Below, in pieces: positions 1 through 4,549 of a stretch of DNA of 6,075 nucleotides (position 1 is its first letter; every line of letters begins with the position of its first letter). The notes below the pieces were generated by a model. It was given only the letters and a program-made list of their open reading frames with translations. It ran no database searches and had not been told where the DNA came from. Source of the stretch: DASQDN01 sp035630195 (GTDB taxonomy: Bacteria > Acidobacteriota > Terriglobia > Bryobacterales > Bryobacteraceae); NCBI GenBank assembly GCA_035630195.1, contig DASQLD010000485.1, positions 1 to 6,075 on the forward strand, given 5' to 3'. The translations under genes were made by a program, and so were the position numbers.

Positions 1-476
1 TTCTTGCTGAGATAGGCGTCAATGAAGCGATCGACGGGGTTCTCCGCTTGTCCGGGCGGAATTGCGGGAGTGCGAGGACCTACCGGGGCGATGCGCTCGG
101 TCTTCAGAGAAGCTCCCGAGAAGTTAGCGCCCTGATCGATCCAGAGTTTGATTCTGTCGATTACGTCGGCGCTTAGCGGCGGCCCGGACGGAGGCATGCG
201 CAGGCCCTTCTTACCCTGCATCTTTGTTACGAGCAAGCTTTCTGCGCCCTTGCCGGGCACTATCGCCGGGCCGCTTTGACCGCCCTTCAGCATCTCTTCC
301 CGTGTGTGGACTTTGAGGCCGCCCTGCGGGGTATCGCCGGAATGGCAGGAGAGGCACTTCTCACTGAGCACGGGTTGGACGCCGGTGAGGAACTCGACTG
401 TCTGCGCGAACGCCTTTTTATGGGGTGTTATCGCGAAGAAGAAGCCAATGAGAGCGCATTGAACTCGGATGGACAA
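1..476 (-). CDS. PSCyt1 (planctomycete cytochrome C) domain secreted protein, 3' end outside window
   Basis: About 158 residues are visible before the gene leaves the left edge. A signal peptide is seen: short n-region SIRVQ, hydrophobic core CALIGFFFAI, and an AFA|QT signal peptidase I site. A single c-type heme motif C41-L-S-C44-H45 follows (bases 342-356), then a MPP motif at Met94 that could supply the distal heme ligand, then a W-I-D-Q-G stretch; this is the usual order of the PF07635 domain. The last visible residues, NPVDRFIDAYL, resemble the opening of a PSCyt2/DUF1549 domain, so the full protein is probably a long PSCyt1-PSCyt2-PSD1 type; that part is inference. No in-frame ATG lies near the signal peptide; TTG at 476 is the best start, with GAAAGAGG lying very close upstream. 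The gene is divergent from the DUF6351 gene. The family is extracytoplasmic and its electron partner is unknown. Confidence 0.85.
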   Translation of the reverse strand, partial: MSIRVQCALIGFFFAITPHKKAFAQTVEFLTGVQPVLSEKCLSCHSGDTPQGGLKVHTREEMLKGGQSGPAIVPGKGAESLLVTKMQGKKGLRMPPSGPPLSADVIDRIKLWIDQGANFSGASLKTERIAPVGPRTPAIPPGQAENPVDRFIDAYLSK

Positions 477-485
477 ACCTCTTTC

Positions 486-491
486 AGTATA
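486..491 (-). promoter_or_regulatory. Candidate -10 box for the PSCyt1 gene
   Basis: On the minus strand the hexamer is TATACT, matching TATAAT at five of six positions. It ends 9 nt before the proposed TTG start at 476, which would put the transcript start within a few bases of the start codon. It partly overlaps the TATCGATA palindrome. No -35 match is seen at the expected spacing, so the call is tentative. Confidence 0.4.
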
Positions 492-500
492 TCGATACGG

Positions 501-506
501 TACAAT
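501..506 (+). promoter_or_regulatory. Candidate -10 box for the DUF6351 gene (leaderless arrangement)
   Basis: The hexamer TACAAT matches TATAAT at five of six positions and is separated from the ATG at 514 by exactly 7 nt. There is no Shine-Dalgarno-like purine run in those 7 nt (TTCCGCG). Transcription from this box would start at or next to the A of the ATG, giving a leaderless mRNA. The same 7-nt spacing is seen for the gene starting at 4490. Confidence 0.45.
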
Positions 507-513
507 TTCCGCG

Positions 514-2618
514 ATGCCGCGAACTGGGTATATCGGCGTGTTTCTGCTTGGGGTGACCTTTGCTTTACGGGTTTGGAGCGCAGAACCGGAGCTTCTTCGA
601 GTGACTGTGCTCTCCTCGAGGGCAGAGTTGGTGTCGGGCGGCGACGCGTTGACGCGTGTCGAAACGGCGGCGCGCGAGGGCCTTCAGCTCCGATTGAACG
701 ATGTCGATGTCACTTCGAGTTTTGGGGCAGCGAAGGATGGTTTGGCTCTAGTGGGTCTGTTGACGGGACTCCGAATCGGTGAGAACGAACTGGTCGCGAC
801 CACAGGCTCGGCGCGCGGGTCCTTGAAACTCACGAATTATCCGATCACGGGGCCTATTTTCTCGGGACCGCACGAGCAGCCGTTCCTATGCGAGACGGAA
901 CGATTCCGATTGCAGTCCGGGGAGATGTTGGGTCCGGCGCTCGATTCGACTTGCATGGTGAAACTCGCGTCGATTACTACTACAGGACAACCGGCGCCGA
1001 GAAATTGATCCCTTTGGCCGATCCTCAGGCTCCGCCAGCGGATGCGGCTCAGATCACGACATTGAGCGGCGAGACCGTTCCGTATGTTGTGCGGATTGAG
1101 ACCGGCACGATCAATCGGGCGATCTACCAGATTGCGATGCTTGAGAAGGGCTGGAATGAAAAGCTGATCTATACGTTCGGCGGAGGTTGTCCGGGCGGCT
1201 GGTTCCGGCAGGGCGCAACGACAGGCGGGGTCGATAACGACGCAATGCTGTCGCAAGGGTATGCCGTAGCTTCTGCGTCGCTAAACGTTTTCGGTAACAA
1301 CTGCAACGATCTGCTGGCGGCCGAAACGATGATGATGGTGAAAGAACGCTTCATCGAATCGCAGGGACCGCCACGATTCACCATTGGCTGGGGCTGTTCG
1401 GGCGGTTCGTATCAGGGTCACCAGATCGGCGACAACTATCCGGGTCTGCTGGATGGGATTGTAGTCGGCTGCAGCTTTCCGGATGTTGGTCATGCGGCGA
1501 TTAGCGCCCATTCGTTTGGGGCGCGGTTGATGTACCACTACTTCGAGACGGCCTCTGTGCCATGGACGATCGAGGAGCAGGTGCTAGCGTCGGGGATGCC
1601 GGATGCTGAGAGCCTGCGAGTGCACGGAACGCGCCCGGACCGTCTGCGGCCTCGTGGAGTTTGTGACGCATTGATTCCGATTAGGCTTCTATACGATCCT
1701 GTGACCAACCCCAAGGGCGCTCGCTGCACGGTGTTCGATCATACTGTGAATGTCTACGGGAAAGATCCTTCCACGGGATTTGCGCGACGGTTCCTCGATA
1801 ATGTCGGTGTGCAATATGGCCTGCGCGGGGTAAACGCAGGTAAAATCACGACGGAGCAGTTCCTCGATCTAAATGAAAAGATCGGCGGTCTCGACATCGA
1901 TGCGGAGTTGGTTCCTTCGCGAACGGTTGGGGACAGAGCTGCGATGCGCGTTGCTTATGAGACGGGCAGAATTCTGAACGGTGGGGCCGGCCTCGCTGAA
2001 ATGCCGATCATCGATTATCGTGGATACTCCGATTTGACAAAGGGTGACATTCACATGCAGTTTCATTCGTTCTTTACGCGGGAACGGCTGATCAAGGCGA
2101 ACGGTCATGCCGATAATCACGTGATGCTGGTGGAGGACGGTAAGACCTATGGCGGGTTCAGCACAAAGAGTCCTGTGCTGCGTGGGGCGCTGTCGTATAT
2201 GGATCAATGGTTGACGGCGCTGCTGCGTGATTCTTCTAGTGAGCCGAAGGCGAGGAAGGTGGTTCGCTCGAAGCCAGTGGAACTGCAGGATGCCTGCTAC
2301 GATTCCATGGGCAGTCGAATCGTCGAAAGGCAGACGCATTCCGGAACGGGCGCATGCAACAAGTTGTATCCGTCGCATGGATCGCCTTATCTAGCGGCTG
2401 GGATGCCGCTCGCTAATGATGTTGTCAAATGCCAACTGAAGCCGATTGACGAGGCGGATTATGTCGTTGGATTCACACCGGCTGAAATGGAACGGCTCCG
2501 AAGTATCTTCCCGGACGGCGTCTGTGATTACTCAAAGCCTGGGATTGAGCAGCGGCCTTTACGAGGTACCTGGTTGTCGTTCGGACCGTCACCGGTGAAT
2601 CGGGTGGCTGTGCCCTAG
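514..2618 (+). CDS. DUF6351 family secreted alpha/beta-hydrolase-like protein, interrupted by a one-base frameshift
   Basis: As read, the locus splits into two overlapping frames: 514-1008 (N-terminal part) and 888-2618 (main body). The family-like sequence runs through the first frame to LDSTCMVK and continues as TRVDYYYRTTGAEK in the second, so the real gene is one protein of about 701 residues with one base missing near 961-963. Start ATG 514 is preferred over ATG 469 because it directly opens a signal peptide (core IGVFLLGVTFAL, cleavage near WSA|EP at residue 23). In restored numbering: the N-terminal domain has VLSSRAELVSGGDAL and PITGPIFSGPHEQPF; FGGGCPGGW (222-230) looks like an oxyanion-hole loop; GWGCSGGS carries a GxSxG nucleophile elbow with Ser296; Asp507 and His532 or His536 are candidate triad partners. 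The Cys before the Ser recalls tannase/feruloyl esterase proteins, but no His-Cys pair is present. Esterase activity is inference; the substrate is unknown. It converges on the DUF1080 gene. Confidence 0.88.
961..963 (+). other. Apparent -1 base frameshift in an A run
   Basis: The upstream frame reads GTG AAA CTC GCG and continues to a stop at 1006-1008. The downstream frame reads ACT CGC GTC GAT TAC, giving TRVDYYY, which fits the protein family. Adding one A to the AAA run gives GTG AAA ACT CGC and joins the frames exactly, with no residue lost. The context is not a canonical X-XXY-YYZ slippery heptamer, so a recent mutation or a homopolymer sequencing/assembly error is more likely than programmed slippage. 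Confidence 0.85.
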
Positions 2619-2644
2619 CTGGAGGTGAGGAAGGCAGGAAGATG

Positions 2645-2679
2645 GCCGATTGAAAATCGGCTGCGGGATACAATCCCGC
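2645..2679. terminator. Two adjacent perfect hairpins between convergent genes
   Basis: GCCGATT-GAA-AATCGGC (2645-2661) is followed after a single T by GCGGGAT-ACA-ATCCCGC (2663-2679). Each is a perfect 7-bp stem with a 3-nt loop. They occupy the middle of the 85-bp gap between the stop of the DUF6351 gene and the stop of the DUF1080 gene, where a bidirectional terminator or mRNA 3'-end stabiliser is expected. Neither is followed by a clear T tract on either strand, so a classical intrinsic terminator is not proven. A dispersed REP-like palindromic repeat is the main alternative. Confidence 0.5.
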
Positions 2680-2703
2680 CCCACTGAACAGCGGAGCTGT
2701 CAG

Positions 2704-3546
2704 CTAGCGCTTGAATACGCACTTGGTATCGTCGCGGTGGACGTAATAGGCCTTGTAGTTGGAGGCCTTGACGTCCTTACAGCCGGAGAGATTTAGAAGT
2801 CGGACGTTTCGGAACTCGACAGGCTGGCTTTCCGACTGCAGGCCGATGTAGCCTTCGCTCAGGACCTTTCCGTCGATCTTAATCTTGGGATCGAAATTGT
2901 GCGCAACGCCGCCGCCGATTTGGGGAGTTTCATATTGCAGCACGGTCTCGCCATCAATGAGGTGACGGACGCGTTCGGAGCCTAGCACTTCCACCTCGAC
3001 CTTCACCCAGTCGTTGCCACGATAGATCTTCGATGTGGAGCTTGTGCAGTGGGCTTTGACCATCGTTCCGTTCATGAAGATTTCCGTTCCTGGCGTGCAC
3101 ACATTCATCGTGTGCCGGTTGTCGTTCGGGCCGTTGCCGAGGAACTGCGCTTCGACGGAGATCGGCCAGTCCTGATCTTTGAGGATGGTCTCAGGAGCTT
3201 GCGAGTGGACCATGACGCCGCTGTTCAGCCGCGCGTATCCTGGAGCGCCTTTCATCTGTTCGCCGACAAACCGATATTCGAGCGAGAGGCGATAGTGCGA
3301 GAGCTTTTGTTTGTAGAACAAGTGAGAGAATTTGCCGCCAAAGTCGGTGTATTTGACGTAGGACACCTTGATGACGCCGTTCTCCATTCGGAACGTGTCG
3401 CCAAAGTTATCTCCCAATTCGTGGCCGGCGATCTTGACGATCCAGCCGTCCAGGTTCTTGTTGTTGAACAGGTCGACCCAATCTTCCTGCTGGCCGTGGG
3501 CAGCAGCGGTGAAGACCAGAATCATGGATAACGCAGCATTATTCAC
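2704..3546 (-). CDS. DUF1080 (3-keto-disaccharide hydrolase / ConA-like) secreted protein
   Basis: The product has 280 residues. Residues 1-18 form a signal peptide (core ALSMILVFTAAA, cleavage near AHG|QQ). The PF06439 domain spans roughly residues 21-253: the opening WVDLFNNKNLDGW, then FRMENGVIKV, HYRLSLEYRF, LNSGVMVHS, WPISVEAQFLG and the closing EGYIGLQSESQPVEFRNVRLL are all typical. Members of this family fold as a concanavalin-like jelly roll, and some have been shown to cleave 3-keto-glycosides; that activity here is inferred from family only. The last 25 residues form a small tail with GC256, NY263-264, DD272-273 and C276, resembling a short disulfide/Ca-type motif found at the ends of secreted proteins. 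The start is GTG at 3546, overlapping the upstream stop as GTGA, with GGGGA 7 nt upstream; ATG at 3525 is a weaker alternative because it gives almost no n-region. It is the second gene of a two-gene operon. Confidence 0.93.
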   Translation of the reverse strand: MNNAALSMILVFTAAAHGQQEDWVDLFNNKNLDGWIVKIAGHELGDNFGDTFRMENGVIKVSYVKYTDFGGKFSHLFYKQKLSHYRLSLEYRFVGEQMKGAPGYARLNSGVMVHSQAPETILKDQDWPISVEAQFLGNGPNDNRHTMNVCTPGTEIFMNGTMVKAHCTSSTSKIYRGNDWVKVEVEVLGSERVRHLIDGETVLQYETPQIGGGVAHNFDPKIKIDGKVLSEGYIGLQSESQPVEFRNVRLLNLSGCKDVKASNYKAYYVHRDDTKCVFKR

Positions 3547-4490
3547 TGTGGATTCCCCAGATCATAGGCGTCCGTCACCGTCATTGTCACCGAGTAAGTT
3601 CCGACATTGTTTTGCCAGTGAGCATTGTCATTGACAGCCAGCTTGACGCGTCCCGCGGGAAGATTCGTTTTGACAGCCTGCTTTCCGAGGAAGAAGACCT
3701 CTCCATCCGATCCGACCCGGCCGATAAGAGCGCCGAAGGGATGTCCCCCGACGAGATTTGTTTTGTAGGCGGGCGATCCAGGTTTTTTCAGTCCATCGGG
3801 ATCACTCGCCCAGCCGTCCTCGTTCCACGAAAGCCGGACGAACCCGTGCGCGTTCACGTTCAGTTTGGAGCCGGGCGTGGTGACAACGCCAGTGTCCAGA
3901 TACTCAATCTGATTGCAATGCCGCAGGGAGTGGATGGGCATGGCGCGTTGGATGGATTTCTTGCGGACGGCCAGGGAGCGAATCGTAGACCAGGGCACGG
4001 AGACCTTTTCGCCGTTGCCCTTGCGAACTTCAAGGGCTCCTTCGGGCAATGCTCCTCTTACCGAATTGCCGTTTTGCAGTCGTGTCAAGCTGAGAGACCG
4101 GTCGACGCCATCGGCATCACTCGGCATGATTCGCTCGAAAAGCCGGTAGAGTGGACGCGGCTCGTGTTGGTCAGTGTCCTTCAAGGTTTTGAGGAGCGGC
4201 GTCAAGACGGGTACGCCAATCGCGGTGAGCTCGTCGACAGCGCGATCTCGCTGCTGTCTTTCCTTGCCTTGCACCGCTATTAGGGCCGTTGTGATACTTT
4301 CGGTTTCCTTCTCGGAAGCAGGCGAACCGCTGTGGATCGAAAGTATCTCGCTTGGCCGGAATTTTGTGGTTTTTACGAGGTCAGCTTGTCCCTCCAATTG
4401 ACTTCCGTCCGTGGTCCGGATCAGGATCCATTCCTGCGCGCCGAAGAGAAGCACGGGGCACAACGATAAGAGCACGGCTCGAGATAGCAT
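3543..4490 (-). CDS. Secreted multi-domain protein with HEAT-like helices and C-terminal LecA/PA-IL-like domain
   Basis: The product has 315 residues. Residues 1-18 form a signal peptide (core AVLLSLCPVLLFGA). Two short beta-type segments, about residues 22-52 (TTDGSQLEG) and 135-178 (RLQNGNSVRG), share an L-x-x-G-x-x-x-x-G pattern and flank a helical stretch (64-121: AVDELTAIG, VPVLTPLLKTL) that looks like a HEAT-type repeat. Residues about 192-308 match the PA-IL/LecA galactose-binding fold: YLDTGVVTTPGSKL, a G-F-V-R-L strand, SDPDG, HPFGALIGRVG, FFLGK, LPAGRVKLAVNDN, then QNNVGTYSVTMTV. Asp288, Asn294 and Asn295 sit where LecA places calcium ligands, one residue closer together than in LecA; the Tyr ligand is not obvious. 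Sugar binding is therefore plausible but unproven. The gene is co-transcribed with the DUF1080 gene through a 4-bp stop/start overlap, suggesting shared work on a glycan. It is divergent from the PSCyt gene at 4550. Confidence 0.88.
   Translation of the reverse strand: MLSRAVLLSLCPVLLFGAQEWILIRTTDGSQLEGQADLVKTTKFRPSEILSIHSGSPASEKETESITTALIAVQGKERQQRDRAVDELTAIGVPVLTPLLKTLKDTDQHEPRPLYRLFERIMPSDADGVDRSLSLTRLQNGNSVRGALPEGALEVRKGNGEKVSVPWSTIRSLAVRKKSIQRAMPIHSLRHCNQIEYLDTGVVTTPGSKLNVNAHGFVRLSWNEDGWASDPDGLKKPGSPAYKTNLVGGHPFGALIGRVGSDGEVFFLGKQAVKTNLPAGRVKLAVNDNAHWQNNVGTYSVTMTVTDAYDLGNPQ
3554..3558 (-). promoter_or_regulatory. Ribosome binding site supporting the GTG start of the DUF1080 gene
   Basis: GGGGA on the minus strand lies 7 nt before the GTG at 3546, inside the last codons of the upstream LecA-like gene. 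Together with the GTGA stop/start overlap this supports GTG as the real start and suggests translational coupling. Confidence 0.55.
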
Positions 4491-4497
4491 CTCATCG

Positions 4498-4503
4498 TTT
4501 ATA
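4498..4503 (-). promoter_or_regulatory. Candidate -10 box for the LecA-like/DUF1080 operon (leaderless arrangement)
   Basis: On the minus strand TATAAA matches TATAAT at five of six positions and is followed by CGATGAG and then the ATG at 4490. The spacer of 7 nt is the same as that of TACAAT before the DUF6351 start. Transcription would begin at about the start codon. GATGAG could be read as a weak Shine-Dalgarno, but it directly abuts the ATG and is too close to act normally. Confidence 0.45.
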
Positions 4504-4533
4504 TCGCACCGTCCTCATTCGGTGAGATCATAG

Positions 4534-4539
4534 TAGGAG
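4534..4539 (+). promoter_or_regulatory. Ribosome binding site of the PSCyt1-PSCyt2 gene
   Basis: TAGGAG lies 10 nt upstream of the ATG at 4550. It is the clearest Shine-Dalgarno sequence for a first gene in the window and supports that start, which also directly opens the signal peptide. This gene therefore appears leadered, unlike its divergent neighbour. Confidence 0.6.
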
Positions 4540-4549
4540 CCTTGACCGT

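Larger units (their letters stand above)
477..513. promoter_or_regulatory. Divergent intergenic region with an 8-bp palindrome
   Basis: This 37-bp gap separates the TTG start of the leftward PSCyt1 gene from the ATG start of the rightward DUF6351 gene, so both promoters must sit in it or reach into the coding ends. It contains the perfect palindrome TATCGATA at 490-497, roughly midway between the two starts. -10-like hexamers are visible in both directions (listed separately). No convincing -35 box was seen in either direction. An operator role for the palindrome is only a suggestion; 8-bp palindromes also occur by chance. Confidence 0.5.
4491..4549. promoter_or_regulatory. Divergent intergenic region between LecA-like and PSCyt genes
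   Basis: This 59-bp gap separates the leftward LecA-like/DUF1080 operon from the rightward PSCyt1-PSCyt2 gene. An AT-rich patch (GTTTATAT, 4497-4504) is the obvious promoter-like element. A 6-bp inverted pair, ATCTCA at 4489-4494 and TGAGAT at 4523-4528, brackets most of the gap; it may be an operator or chance. No strong -35 box is seen in either direction. Confidence 0.45.

Noticed and set aside
457..459. Minus-strand ATG as start of the PSCyt1 gene
   Set aside because: It is out of frame with the CxxCH-containing frame and hits a stop after 13 codons.
469..513. Upstream ATG at 469 as the DUF6351 start
   Set aside because: It adds a polar stretch before the signal peptide, overlaps the divergent gene's start, and has no ribosome site; ATG 514 opens the signal peptide directly.
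276..782. 168-codon plus-strand open frame
   Set aside because: It lies antisense to the PSCyt1 gene and out of frame with the DUF6351 start; the translation has no recognisable domain and ends in low-complexity residues.
955..966. Programmed -1 ribosomal frameshifting
   Set aside because: The sequence ATGGTGAAACTC has no canonical slippery heptamer and no clear stimulatory hairpin just downstream was recognised.
837..2378. Several minus-strand open frames (for example 837-1256 and 1869-2378)
   Set aside because: They are shadows of the DUF6351 gene; their translations are Arg/His-rich and lack domains.
2619..2703. A complete tRNA-Phe gene
   Set aside because: Only anticodon-arm-like and T-arm-like hairpins are present; there is no acceptor stem, no D arm and no usable variable loop.
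3049..4401. Plus-strand open frames opposite the DUF1080 and LecA-like genes (up to 223 codons)
   Set aside because: They are antisense to two well-supported genes with signal peptides and domains, and show no family resemblance.
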